Below, piece by piece: positions 26,207-35,385 of a stretch of DNA of 64,000 nt (the stretch's first letter is position 1; every line of letters starts with the position of its first letter). The stretch spans positions 1,674,001-1,738,000 of the forward strand of contig OY764222.1 in assembly GCA_963668325.1 (NCBI GenBank). The letters run 5' to 3'. A model generated the notes under the pieces. It saw only the letters and a program-made list of their open reading frames with translations, was not told the origin of the DNA and did not search any database. The position numbers were made by a program, and so were the translations under genes. The stretch comes from MPNP01 sp963668325 (GTDB lineage Bacteria; Pseudomonadota; Alphaproteobacteria; Rhodobacterales; Rhodobacteraceae).

Positions 26207-27736
26207 ATGGAAGTTCTCTCTCTTTTACTTGATGGTGTCTGGGCTGCGCTCCAGCCGACCAACCTTGGGCTGGCCTTTCTTGGCGTGGTTATTGGGCTGT
26301 TTGTCGGAGCCATGCCCGGATTGGGGTCAGTTAATGGGGTTGCCATCTTGCTTCCCTTTACCTTTGTCATCCAGGAGATGACAGGGTCAATTTCATCTCC
26401 GATGATCTTCCTGGCAGCCATTTATTACGGTGCCATGTATGGAGGTGCAATTTCTTCAATTACATTAGGGATTCCAGGGGCTTCTACGGCGGTTGCCACG
26501 ACCTTCGATGGTCGGCCAATGGCTTTGGGTGGCCATGCTGAAAAGGCTTTGGTTATAGCGGCCATTGCTTCCTTTGTAGGAGGAACACTTTCAAATATCA
26601 TCTTTACAGGGGCTGCACCCTTGCTGGCTTCGGTTGCCTTGAAATTCGGTAATCCGGAAATTTTTGCCCTTATGCTACTGGCCTTTGCAACCTTCATTGG
26701 TCTGGGCGGTGATGATATTCCGAAAACCATAATTTCCATTTGTTTCGGGTTGATTATGTCTGCCGTTGGGTTTGATATAATTTCTGGTGCACCAAGGTTA
26801 TTGCTATTTGATTCCACCCAATGGTTCAGTCGGGGAATACAATTTCTGGTTTTGGCGATTGGTGTATATGGCATCGGCGAAATGCTTTGGACCATTAATT
26901 CCAGTCGGGACTCATTAAAGATGACTGAAGCCAACATAACGTTGGCAAGGGTTTGGAAGGCTCTGAAGGCTTTCCCTGAAGCATGGCGAGGAACAACCAT
27001 TGGATCCTTTCTAGGCTTTTTTGTTGGAATTTTGCCGGCCGCTGGGGCAACCCCTGGTTCCCTGATGGCCTATGGTGTCACCAAAATGGTTTCAAAAAAT
27101 CAGGAGGAGTTCGGCACGGGCAGGGCCGATGGAGTAGCAGCACCTGAAGCAGCAAACAACTCAGCCTCAACAGGAGCCATGCTTCCCATGATGACCCTCG
27201 GCATCCCAGGGTCACCGACAACGGCTGTATTACTTGCAGGAATGGTTATTTGGGGTTTGCAACCAGGCCCTCTATTGTTTTCAGAACAGCCTGAATTTGT
27301 CTGGCCCTTGATTGGATCATTTTATATTTCCAACGTAATTGCCGTGGTGGTCAATTTGGCCTGTATTCCGTTGTTTCTCAAGGTATTAAGGATGCCATTT
27401 TCCATTTTGGCACCACTGATTTTTGTCTTGTCCGTTGTGGGGACCTACGCAGCCTATCAAAACATTTATGATGTGTGGCTAATGCTTATATTTGGTATTG
27501 GAGCCTTTTTATTGAGGATTCTGGATTATCCTTTGGCTCCTGCGGTTCTAGCAATAGTTCTTGGTCCCATAGCAGAACCAAAACTTCGACAATCCCTTTT
27601 GTTATCTGATGGCAGTTGGTGGATTTTTCTCGAAAGGCCAATTTCAGGACCAATCACAATTGCTGCAATAATCTTGCTTTTGTTACCCCTTTATGGTTTC
27701 ATCAGAAAGAAAATAAGGGCTTCCAGGGCCTCATAG
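26207..27736 (+). CDS. tctA: Tripartite tricarboxylate transporter, large permease subunit
   Basis: 509 residues with about 11-12 membrane segments. It has the two TctA signature blocks: LFVGAMPGLGSVNGVAILLP (about 31-50) with GAMYGGAISSITLGIPG, and the inverted-repeat partner FVGILPAAGATPGSLMAYGV with TLGIPGSPTTAVLLAGMVIW. It forms the transport path in the inner membrane together with TctB, fed by TctC. It is the last gene of the operon and is followed by a perfect hairpin. The sequence is intact. Confidence 0.95.
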   Translation: MEVLSLLLDGVWAALQPTNLGLAFLGVVIGLFVGAMPGLGSVNGVAILLPFTFVIQEMTGSISSPMIFLAAIYYGAMYGGAISSITLGIPGASTAVATTFDGRPMALGGHAEKALVIAAIASFVGGTLSNIIFTGAAPLLASVALKFGNPEIFALMLLAFATFIGLGGDDIPKTIISICFGLIMSAVGFDIISGAPRLLLFDSTQWFSRGIQFLVLAIGVYGIGEMLWTINSSRDSLKMTEANITLARVWKALKAFPEAWRGTTIGSFLGFFVGILPAAGATPGSLMAYGVTKMVSKNQEEFGTGRADGVAAPEAANNSASTGAMLPMMTLGIPGSPTTAVLLAGMVIWGLQPGPLLFSEQPEFVWPLIGSFYISNVIAVVVNLACIPLFLKVLRMPFSILAPLIFVLSVVGTYAAYQNIYDVWLMLIFGIGAFLLRILDYPLAPAVLAIVLGPIAEPKLRQSLLLSDGSWWIFLERPISGPITIAAIILLLLPLYGFIRKKIRASRAS

Positions 27737-27760
27737 AATTCATCTCTCCAGAAAACTTAT

Positions 27761-27780
27761 CCACATAAATCATTATGTGG
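27761..27780. terminator. Perfect 8-bp stem-loop after tctA
   Basis: CCACATAA, loop ATCA, TTATGTGG. It lies 24 bp past the tctA stop, at the operon end. There is no U-run directly after it, so termination would be weak or Rho-assisted; a 3' protective hairpin is the alternative. A second imperfect stem (CCCTG at 27814, CAGGG at 27826) precedes the next gene. Confidence 0.45.
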
Positions 27781-27839
27781 AATGAAATAGTTTCTTTGAA
27801 GTTTCACCACTATCCCTGATCATAACAGGGGGGATAGCT

Positions 27840-28538
27840 ATGAATAGAATTGAACATGTAAAATCAAGCCATTGGATTGGCTGGTTCCTGCTTTTGACAG
27901 TTTTTCCTAACTGCAATGTACAAGGAATGGATTCAACCAGTGTCGTTGGGGTAAATGCAATCCCAATTCCGTCTGTAAATTCAATTCTTGGTAGTGCAGA
28001 AAACAACAAGCTCTGCAGCTATAAGTCGAACGACAAGAAAATCCATTGTCTGAGTAACTTGGAGGGTAAAAAGGAATATAAGGTCTCAGCAATAAGAAGC
28101 CCAACTTTTCCCAGATTTCAAGCTCGAAAGATTGGAAGTATTAGTGTACAGAATAATTCAATGTATGGTTTCATTTCGCCTATTACCTATAAAAGGGTGG
28201 GGCAGGATACTATCGCCTGTAAGCTGGCGTTGGCGTTCAAGCAAACAGGTATGGCAGTAGTCTGGATTTGGTTTGATGAAATCAGATTTGATGGTAGAAA
28301 TCATCGGGCTTTCCTTGATACTAATGGTGATAGTTTAATTGACAGAACACTAGTTGGTCAATGGAATGGGAATCTTTATGGGAGTAAAAAATGGTGGACT
28401 CCTGACCCTTTTGATGGGAAGTATTCCAACGAGGAAAGGGAGTTCACAAACAGACCAGAATTTGGAACCTTTAAAGGCAAAGCAAGAGGATGTGGTGTTG
28501 AAAGCGTTAAGGTTGCAACATTAGTAGCCATAAATTAG
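27840..28538 (+). CDS. Putative secreted protein with an EF-hand-like loop
   Basis: 232 residues. A hydrophobic stretch at about 12-25 (WIGWFLLLTVFPNC) can act as a signal sequence or anchor; the Cys at its end is not a good lipobox. No known domain is recognised. FLDTNGDSLIDRTLVGQW carries the D-x-N-x-D-x-x-x-D spacing of a calcium-binding loop. The rest is rich in Gly, Asn and aromatic residues with few Cys, suiting an extracytoplasmic protein. GGGGGGAT just before the ATG is a strong ribosome-binding site, partly within an imperfect hairpin. It is not obviously part of the transporter operon. Confidence 0.6.
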   Translation: MNRIEHVKSSHWIGWFLLLTVFPNCNVQGMDSTSVVGVNAIPIPSVNSILGSAENNKLCSYKSNDKKIHCLSNLEGKKEYKVSAIRSPTFPRFQARKIGSISVQNNSMYGFISPITYKRVGQDTIACKLALAFKQTGMAVVWIWFDEIRFDGRNHRAFLDTNGDSLIDRTLVGQWNGNLYGSKKWWTPDPFDGKYSNEEREFTNRPEFGTFKGKARGCGVESVKVATLVAIN

Positions 28539-28581
28539 GAAAATTATGAAGGGTAAAATTTCTTGAGTTGCAGAGGGAAAC

Positions 28582-29328
28582 TTATCGTTTTCGTACCAAT
28601 GGTATTTTTACTGGCCGTTTATCGGTAAAAGTTTCCGGATTCTTTGGCTTGCCACCAGTTTCGTGCCAAAATTTAGTACCGCCCAATCTAATCCATAGAG
28701 GAAAGATAAGAATCAACCCGCAGAAAAAACCTCCCAAATGAGCAAAGGTGGCAACATTATGTGAAAGAAAGGATCCTGTGTATACATCCCAAATTTCCAG
28801 CGAGACCCAAGCACCCAAAACAAACCAGGCGCTAAGAGGAAATACTCTGAAAAAAATTATCAACCAGAAAAAGAAATCGATTTTGGCTTTGGGAAATAAG
28901 AGAAAATAACCACCAACAACACCACTGATAGCTCCAGAAGCACCGATTAATGGTGTCTCCAGCCCACCAAAAATCACGCAAGAAAATATATGGATTAAAT
29001 CGGCACTGATCATGCAGATAAGGTAAAACAGCAAATAACGAAAATGTCCCAGCACATCTTCCAAATTGTCCCCAAAGAGATAAAGGACCAGCATATTGTA
29101 GAAAAGATGCTTGAAATCAGCATGTAGAAAACCGGAGGTGATGAGTGTTTCCAGTCTGCTTAGAGATATTACATCAATGGGGTAAAGAGCATAAGTATAA
29201 AAAAGGTTCAAATAATTCTGCCCATCATAGGCTAGGAAAACCAAAATATTTATCGCAATGAGCGAGTAATTTATAAAGGGGAACCTTTTCGAAGGATTGT
29301 GATCACGAAACGGAAGGACAAGAAACAT
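28582..29328 (-). CDS. Rhomboid family intramembrane serine protease
   Basis: 248 residues from MFLVLPFRDHNPSKR, the usual rhomboid start; an in-frame ATG 14 codons upstream (29370) is possible. There are six or seven membrane segments. The catalytic Ser is in LIGASGAISGVVGGYF and the catalytic His in VATFAHLGGFFCGLIL, with HLFYNMLVLYLFGDNLED as the conserved loop region. It cleaves membrane proteins within the bilayer; the substrate is unknown. It stands alone on the minus strand, convergent with the secreted protein gene. Confidence 0.9.
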   Translation of the reverse strand: MFLVLPFRDHNPSKRFPFINYSLIAINILVFLAYDGQNYLNLFYTYALYPIDVISLSRLETLITSGFLHADFKHLFYNMLVLYLFGDNLEDVLGHFRYLLFYLICMISADLIHIFSCVIFGGLETPLIGASGAISGVVGGYFLLFPKAKIDFFFWLIIFFRVFPLSAWFVLGAWVSLEIWDVYTGSFLSHNVATFAHLGGFFCGLILIFPLWIRLGGTKFWHETGGKPKNPETFTDKRPVKIPLVRKR

Positions 29329-29452
29329 TCGTTTTAGTACTATTGAATAGAAACAGGAATTTAGTTTCAACGGAATCTATAGCTTTGCAGGTGTAATTAC
29401 TGAAATACATTACCTATTTTCTAAGAAAGATATAAAAACAAGGAGTGAACAT

Positions 29453-29827
29453 ATGGGTTTCCTTAAGTCCCTAGAGGTTTGTTTTGTAAACTATTTTACT
29501 TTTTCAGGGCGAGCTTCAAAGCGAGAATATTGGTGGTTTGCATTATTTAATTTCATTGTAGTGGGGTTAGGTGGGTCCGAATCATTACTTTTTCTCGCAT
29601 TTATTTTTCCAGGCTTTGCTGTAGGAAGTCGTAGGCTTCATGACACTGGGAAAAGTGGTTGGTGGCAATTGCTATGGGTTATTCCCATTGTCGGCTGGCT
29701 TATTTTGATATTATTCCTTATCGCAGACCCTGAAAAAGGAGCGAACAAATATGGACCTCCTTTGGATGATGATGGTGAAGTCGATATATCTGACAGTCAG
29801 ATGGTAGAATCCAATACTGAGACTTGA
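29453..29827 (+). CDS. DUF805 family membrane protein (copy 1)
   Basis: 124 residues. The conserved DUF805 start is YFTFSGRASKREYWWFALFN, followed by GSRRLHDTGKSGWWQLLWVI and the tail DPEKGANKYGPP. There are three predicted membrane segments. The function is unknown; members are small inner-membrane proteins sometimes linked to stress or prophage genes. A close paralogue follows about 155 bp downstream on the same strand. The family match is clear from these motifs. Confidence 0.9.
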   Translation: MGFLKSLEVCFVNYFTFSGRASKREYWWFALFNFIVVGLGGSESLLFLAFIFPGFAVGSRRLHDTGKSGWWQLLWVIPIVGWLILILFLIADPEKGANKYGPPLDDDGEVDISDSQMVESNTET

Positions 29828-29982
29828 TTGCCAAGGAAATATAAAAAAGGAACTCCATTCAGTTGGTATAAATGCCCATTGTGTAATGTGGGGTTCCAAC
29901 AATATTTTATTTGATTCAAATTAAGGTTTAATCGACTCAAAAATTCTGGATCAAAATATTTTCAATAGTTATTTGGGATAGC

Positions 29983-30378
29983 ATGGGTTTTATTACATCA
30001 ATCAAAGTTTGCTTCTCAAAGTTCTTTACCTTTTCCGGGCGAGGTTCAAGGAGAGAGTATTGGTGGTTTGCGTTTTTCGCATTAATTGTATTTGTTTTTA
30101 CAGCACCATATCACCAATTTTCATTCCCGGTTTGGTTCGTCCTATTTTTTCCTGGTTTGGCTGCTGGAAGCCGCAGGCTTCATGACACTGGGAAAAGTGG
30201 TTGGTGGCAACTAATTTGGTTAATTCCCTTGATTGGATGGATTATTTTATTGTTGCTCCTAATCGGCAAACCTGAAGAAGGACCAAATAAATATGGACTA
30301 CCTTTGAATGCAGATGGTATGGTTGATGAAGACAATCAGGATACAAATAATCTAAGGAAAATTGATTACAAAAAATGA
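29983..30378 (+). CDS. DUF805 family membrane protein (copy 2)
   Basis: 131 residues, paralogous to the gene just upstream. It has FFTFSGRGSRREYWWFAFFA, the identical HDTGKSGWWQL block and the tail KPEEGPNKYGLPL, while the first membrane segment and the extreme C-terminus differ. There are three predicted membrane helices. Tandem duplication is the simplest origin. No function can be read from the sequence. Confidence 0.9.
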   Translation: MGFITSIKVCFSKFFTFSGRGSRREYWWFAFFALIVFVFTAPYHQFSFPVWFVLFFPGLAAGSRRLHDTGKSGWWQLIWLIPLIGWIILLLLLIGKPEEGPNKYGLPLNADGMVDEDNQDTNNLRKIDYKK

Positions 30379-30446
30379 AATAAGCCTGGTTCCTGATTGT
30401 CGCTAAATAGTTGAATATGATCTTCCTGAAATGGCCTTTTCAGATA

Positions 30447-31910
30447 TCAAAAGTGGTAATTAAGGCCCAAAAATAGGCGATCATTATCAGCGATTTTGTT
30501 ATACGGAAGTTTCTTTCCCTTAAAATATAAGAGAACTCCACCATACAATTCGACTGAATCGTTAAGATCATACGTTACCTGAGTACGTGCAAGGCCACCA
30601 TTATCCCCGATGGGGGTAGGAGCCATTGCTGCCATTGTCAGGTCAAGTGAATCGTTCAGGAATGTCCTGCCTATACGAAATGCTATAGCCGATTCATTTT
30701 CTTTCCTACTATCAGGTTGTGCTGTCAATCTGTTATCAAAATCAGAAATGTGGCTGGATGTTACCTCAAAGGCAAGAGTGGTATCTACAATTCCGGAATA
30801 CTCAATCCCTGCCAGAGCGGTAAATTTTTGAAAATCCCTATCTGGAACATTCGAAAAGCGAAGGTCTTTGTGAACTGCGATTTCTCCTTTTATTAGCCAG
30901 CTTCCAACAACGAGGTTGGCTGCAGACCCGAACATGGTTATACGTTGATGTTTGCGTTTTGGCCCATCTTGTCCCAATTCTATATATGGATTCCGGTTCA
31001 AGAGGCGAGCGGTATAAAAAGACAGGTCCCACCCAGAAAATGTGCCGGTAAGAGCAAATGCAATATCAGGTTTACCAAACTGACCTCCCGGATATTCTCG
31101 CGGTGGAAGCGGTACAGGACCGAAATAGTAATCGCTACCTGGCTCAGGTGTCATGTCAAATCGACGTTCAGGAACCAAAATTAAACTTGAGGACCATGGT
31201 CCAGAATAAAGGTCGAAACGTGCCATGGATACAGGTAGACGTAAATCTTTGATATCGGTCAATCCAGGATTGCGATAATCAACAGGATTCAGTATGTCAG
31301 TGATACGAAACTGATCGGAACGGCCCCAAACCACGATCTGCCGTCCAAAGGTCAAATCAATCGAATCCGTCAAGGGACCTTGAATAAATGCTTCACCAAG
31401 TTCCAACTCATAATCAGAAGTATTTGCAACCATGGAAGTCCTACCTGGCGAAGTCTGTTTTGGGTGAATTGGATCAAGAACGAAATGACCTGTGAGGAGT
31501 ACTCGAAAATCGTTGGCAAGTTTAGATTCGAGTTCCAAATCAAGGCGGGTGCTAACTGAAGACAATCCCCGATGATCAATTTCACCGGTGGCTGGAGCCT
31601 CATGGGAAAAATTCACAATAAACTTCTGCCTGATGGAACCGCTTAGTCTAACCGATGGGGTGTCACCTTCTATAATGGCAGGGGGTTCGGTGACAGTTAT
31701 TGGAGTTTCATTTGAGATATCAAATTCACCCAATATATCATCCAGATCTGACAATTCTGAGCCAATAGGATCTATTTCTGGTTCACTTTGCTCGTTTTCG
31801 TACTCTTCGTTATCAAAGCCCCCAAGAGCATCTTCCAGTGAAATTTCCCCAAAACAGGGGTATGCCAATACACTTAATGCCAGAATTACCAAACACTGAG
31901 GACGTATCAT
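30447..31910 (-). CDS. DUF1302-like outer membrane beta-barrel protein
   Basis: 487 residues with a signal peptide (CLVILALSVLAYPCFG), an acidic linker (about 25-75) and a beta-barrel-like remainder of alternating strands ending in LGLNYHF, with the C-terminal Phe expected for BAM recognition. GRQIVVWGRSDQFRITDIL with NPVDYR is the DUF1302 signature. It is the last gene of a three-gene operon with a LolA-like protein and an RND permease, overlapping the former by four bases. The three together probably form an envelope export or lipid-handling route. Its cargo is unknown. Confidence 0.8.
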   Translation of the reverse strand: MIRPQCLVILALSVLAYPCFGEISLEDALGGFDNEEYENEQSEPEIDPIGSELSDLDDILGEFDISNETPITVTEPPAIIEGDTPSVRLSGSIRQKFIVNFSHEAPATGEIDHRGLSSVSTRLDLELESKLANDFRVLLTGHFVLDPIHPKQTSPGRTSMVANTSDYELELGEAFIQGPLTDSIDLTFGRQIVVWGRSDQFRITDILNPVDYRNPGLTDIKDLRLPVSMARFDLYSGPWSSSLILVPERRFDMTPEPGSDYYFGPVPLPPREYPGGQFGKPDIAFALTGTFSGWDLSFYTARLLNRNPYIELGQDGPKRKHQRITMFGSAANLVVGSWLIKGEIAVHKDLRFSNVPDRDFQKFTALAGIEYSGIVDTTLAFEVTSSHISDFDNRLTAQPDSRKENESAIAFRIGRTFLNDSLDLTMAAMAPTPIGDNGGLARTQVTYDLNDSVELYGGVLLYFKGKKLPYNKIADNDRLFLGLNYHF

Positions 31911-32707
31911 AAACCCTTTTCAAGTCGGCGTTGGGTAAAAATGCCCTCATCAAGCTCTTGATTGTACCGAACATTACCGAAGCTCATGATAGTTCGATGA
32001 ATGGTTTCTTTACCTTCTACCGTACGCATGTCCAATTCAGTTCCAGTCCAGATACCATCAATTTCCTGCAATTTGGCAATATCAAGATATTTGAGTTTCC
32101 CATCAGTTCGCCAATGTACTGCCCGGACAACCATGTCCAGCTCAGGGTGAACAAACAGGACAGATTTTGAATATCCATATCGTTCTTCCACCTCATTTGA
32201 GACTGGAATGGCTTCAATAAGCCAAGTCATTTCTCCCCTGACCTCTTTCTCTCCTAAAACTTTGAAATTCCATTCATCAAGTATTCGCCTTGTCATGTCT
32301 GCATATGAAAAATCGGATCCCATGAAGGGTTGTGATTTATCCGAGCTGGCTATTCGTTTGGTCTTGTATAGTTCTGGTAGATAAATCCATTGATCATTGT
32401 CACGACTTGGGTCTTGATAGTCGTAAGTCAGAAACCCGGTATTTCTTACATTCGCTGGTTCCAGGAAGAAGAGCAGTTGCCTGACGGTTGATCCCTCGTC
32501 CTTGCGGAAGCTTTGTAACTTTCGTTGCCGCTCATGGCCGTTTTTATCAATCAGTGTCATGGTGATGTTGTCAGTCCTATGGTCACCATCATCACGAGCA
32601 TCAACCCTGGCCATGATATCAAAACCGGAATCGGCTGCATGCACATTTAAGGGATTCAAAAACAGCAGGAAAAATCCAACAACAATTTTCAGCATTAACC
32701 TCATCAT
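31907..32707 (-). CDS. Outer membrane lipoprotein-sorting (LolA-like) periplasmic protein
   Basis: 266 residues with a signal peptide (KIVVGFFLLFLNPLNVHAAD). The mature protein has the LolA-like fold signatures seen in RND-linked sorting proteins: GFLTYDYQDPSRDNDQWIYL, PFMGSDFSYADM, and SVLFVHPELDMVVRAVHWRT. It is expected to carry a hydrophobic ligand through the periplasm between the RND permease and the outer membrane partner. ATGA overlaps on both sides couple it to the RND gene and the DUF1302 gene. The ligand is unknown. Confidence 0.85.
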   Translation of the reverse strand: MMRLMLKIVVGFFLLFLNPLNVHAADSGFDIMARVDARDDGDHRTDNITMTLIDKNGHERQRKLQSFRKDEGSTVRQLLFFLEPANVRNTGFLTYDYQDPSRDNDQWIYLPELYKTKRIASSDKSQPFMGSDFSYADMTRRILDEWNFKVLGEKEVRGEMTWLIEAIPVSNEVEERYGYSKSVLFVHPELDMVVRAVHWRTDGKLKYLDIAKLQEIDGIWTGTELDMRTVEGKETIHRTIMSFGNVRYNQELDEGIFTQRRLEKGL

Positions 32708-35142
32708 TCCTTTCCTTCTGTTGATCCCTTACTTCTGACTGTCTTGCCATAACGCAGACTCATCAACGCAGGTGCCAGCACGAAGTCTGCGACAAGTGCT
32801 AACAGTATAGTAATACCAGTCAATAAACCAAATTGGATAAAATTATTCATGCTGGCAAAACAGAATATGAAAAAGCCAGCTGAAAGAATAACCGATGTTG
32901 TCAACATGGCCCGACCAGAAGTTTGCAGTGTCTTACGTACAGCAAGTTCCACATCCCCGGTTTTCTCTAGGTAACGATGGAAGTGGTGCATGAAATGTAT
33001 GGTGTCGTCGACTGCAAGTCCTATGGCAATTGAGGCAACCAGCATTGTAAATAAATTGAGAGGAATGCCAGTGACCTGCATCAGGGCAAGGGTAATAGCG
33101 ATGGGCGCTAAATTGGGGATCATGCTGAACAAACCGCTGCCAATTCGTCCAATCAGTAGTATCATCATCAGAGTTATAGCCCCAAATGCTATCGTGTAAC
33201 TTTTGGCAGTGGTATAAATGGCGGCTTCCAATGTTCGACTGAACAGACTCATCATGCCTGTTACCTCAATGGTTGCAGTATCTGCAAAAGAATCCTCAAA
33301 TTTGTTACTTACAATGTTGATAAAGGGTGCATATTCTAAGGTGTCCCGCCAAGGTACACGTAAACTCAAACGAGCAATGCGAAAGCTCGAATCAACAAGA
33401 TCCTCTACATCGTCTGAGCCTGAATTTTCAAAAAGTATAAATTCTTGGGGGATCAAACGTTCATTTTCTGGTATGCGGTAAAATTCAGGGCGGTTCTCAT
33501 TCAAAGCTTGATGTATCTCCTTCAGAAGACCTGCAATCGACAATGTGCTACCAACGGTAATTCCCCCAATGGGTGAATCTTCGATTTCCTGCGACAGACG
33601 ATCAATTTTGATCAGCGTTTCGCGATCATGCAAACCATTTTCGATTTTGGTATCAATTACGACTTCAAGTGAAACAGATCCTCCCATGTTTTGATCAACC
33701 GATTCAGTTGCTTGTCGAATAGGCCATTCGCTTGGTAACCACGATAGAATATCATGGGAAAAACGGAGTTGGCCTGCAATTAACAGGCTTATTACCAATA
33801 TAAAGGCAGATAGAGAACAAATCGGTTTAGCATGCCTGACGCTCCAGGAAGCAATGTTTGCCAACGCCTGTCCAATAAAATCATTATTTCTATCGCCATC
33901 AGGTGAGGCTTTAGCTTTTCCTGCTGGAAGAACCGCTAGCCCAGCAGGAAGAAGTAACAGGGTATAAATCAGGGCTAGAATAATGCCAATCGCAGAAAAT
34001 TTCCCCAATTCGGCAATTGGTGCTACTTCGGCCAAGGAAAAGGACCCGAGGCCAACAGCAGTTGTTAGGCTGGTTAGCAGAATCGGCAGACCGGCATGTC
34101 CCAAGGCACTTGCAATAGCTTGGTGGTCTCGTTCACCACTAGCTCTTTTTTGTTGCCAGATTTCCAGCAAATGAATGGCAGCGCCAACTCCAACTGCCAG
34201 AAGGAATGATGGAAGTATGATGGTAGGAAGTTTAACAGAAGTACCCAAATGACCCATTATTCCCACAGTGGAAACTAATGCCAGGAGTACGACTGCAAGA
34301 GGTAAAACAACCGCACCAACCACGCGAAAGACAATCAGTAGCAATACAAGGATCAAAGCAACCACCAACAAGATGAATGTTCGTACATCGTCCTGCATAG
34401 CCAGTTTGAGCGTATCAGTTACAGCTGGGGTTCCGGCTACCATTACTTCAAACCCATCTTGACTGAACTGGTCTGTTATTTCATCAATTTCCAAAACAAG
34501 TTGGTGAATTTCTTCATCAGTCAATTTATTGCTGTTATTTGGCTCAGCCTCAGTGTCATCAAATAGGGAAAGGGCATCATCAACAGCAATTCCCCCTTGA
34601 CTGGAAAATCTGTCAAGTTCAACTACTATGGTAGTTACATCGCCATCGGCAGAGATCAACCTGTTGTGATAAAGGGGGTTAGCAAGTACCCGATTCCTTA
34701 AATCTGCCAGTTCAGATTCATTTGCCGGTAAATTTTTTAGTAGATCATCGACAATCAATCTATCACCTTCACCACGCGTTTCCCGTATATTGATTAAGGA
34801 AGTTACGGATGCGATATGAGGTACACTCTCCTCAATCACAAGGTGAAGGTTTTGAAGCCGGGTCAGGAAGTCTAGAGTAAAGATTTCATCGCCATGAACT
34901 GCTATGATGATTACATCGTCACGGCCAAATTGTTCTCTAAACTCTTCATATCGTACTAGCACAGGATCATCAGGATAAAGAAAGGATTCGTTGGATGTAT
35001 CAACCGTAATATTTCGAAGCCCGCTTGCAGCAAGGGCCGAAAAGAGAAATACTCCTAGAATTACAAGGAATCTATAACGGCAAATGTGTAGTGCAAACTG
35101 TTCGAACCCCAATTCAAGGTGTTTTTTGATTGTACCAGCCAT
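32704..35142 (-). CDS. RND superfamily (MMPL-type) transporter
   Basis: 812 residues with the two-fold RND layout: one helix, a periplasmic loop and a block of helices, then the same again. The first half carries AGTPAVTDTLKLAMQDDVRT, ILPSFLLAVGVGAAIHLLEI and SLTTAVGLGSFSLAEVAPI. The second has SIAIGLAVDDTIHFMHHFHR and TTSVILSAGFFIFCFASM. These are the sterol-sensing-like and proton-relay regions of the MMPL/HpnN class, which moves lipids or hydrophobic molecules across or out of the inner membrane. It is the first gene of the operon with the LolA-like and DUF1302 genes. The closest role by analogy is lipid export. Confidence 0.9.
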   Translation of the reverse strand: MAGTIKKHLELGFEQFALHICRYRFLVILGVFLFSALAASGLRNITVDTSNESFLYPDDPVLVRYEEFREQFGRDDVIIIAVHGDEIFTLDFLTRLQNLHLVIEESVPHIASVTSLINIRETRGEGDRLIVDDLLKNLPANESELADLRNRVLANPLYHNRLISADGDVTTIVVELDRFSSQGGIAVDDALSLFDDTEAEPNNSNKLTDEEIHQLVLEIDEITDQFSQDGFEVMVAGTPAVTDTLKLAMQDDVRTFILLVVALILVLLLIVFRVVGAVVLPLAVVLLALVSTVGIMGHLGTSVKLPTIILPSFLLAVGVGAAIHLLEIWQQKRASGERDHQAIASALGHAGLPILLTSLTTAVGLGSFSLAEVAPIAELGKFSAIGIILALIYTLLLLPAGLAVLPAGKAKASPDGDRNNDFIGQALANIASWSVRHAKPICSLSAFILVISLLIAGQLRFSHDILSWLPSEWPIRQATESVDQNMGGSVSLEVVIDTKIENGLHDRETLIKIDRLSQEIEDSPIGGITVGSTLSIAGLLKEIHQALNENRPEFYRIPENERLIPQEFILFENSGSDDVEDLVDSSFRIARLSLRVPWRDTLEYAPFINIVSNKFEDSFADTATIEVTGMMSLFSRTLEAAIYTTAKSYTIAFGAITLMMILLIGRIGSGLFSMIPNLAPIAITLALMQVTGIPLNLFTMLVASIAIGLAVDDTIHFMHHFHRYLEKTGDVELAVRKTLQTSGRAMLTTSVILSAGFFIFCFASMNNFIQFGLLTGITILLALVADFVLAPALMSLRYGKTVRSKGSTEGKE

Positions 35143-35323
35143 ACTTACAATTTATCCAAAACTTTTTCTTATTTGAGTTGGTCACTGCCAGTTCAATAGG
35201 TGGTGGTAACTTGCTCAAATATTTCTACTTAAAGCATAGACAAAAGAAATATCAAAGTACAAAGAAAGCCAAATTGAGTTTCAAAATTTTTCCTACCTGT
35301 GAGGAAATTTATTTATTTTAAAC

Positions 35324-35352
35324 TTGAAAAATTTGTGTATTAGCTATATAAG
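35324..35352 (+). promoter_or_regulatory. Sigma-70-like promoter of the HicB-like pair
   Basis: TTGAAA at 35324-35329, a 17-base spacer and TATAAG at 35347-35352, followed 33 bases later by the ATG with TAGGAGAAA as the ribosome-binding site. Both hexamers and the spacing are close to consensus. Confidence 0.55.
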
Positions 35353-35385
35353 GCTACTTCTTTTATTAGGAGAAAAATTAAAGTA

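Noticed and set aside
35130..35321. 63-residue plus-strand frame before the HicB-like gene
   Set aside because: It starts inside the RND gene antisense, is low-complexity and has no ribosome-binding site.
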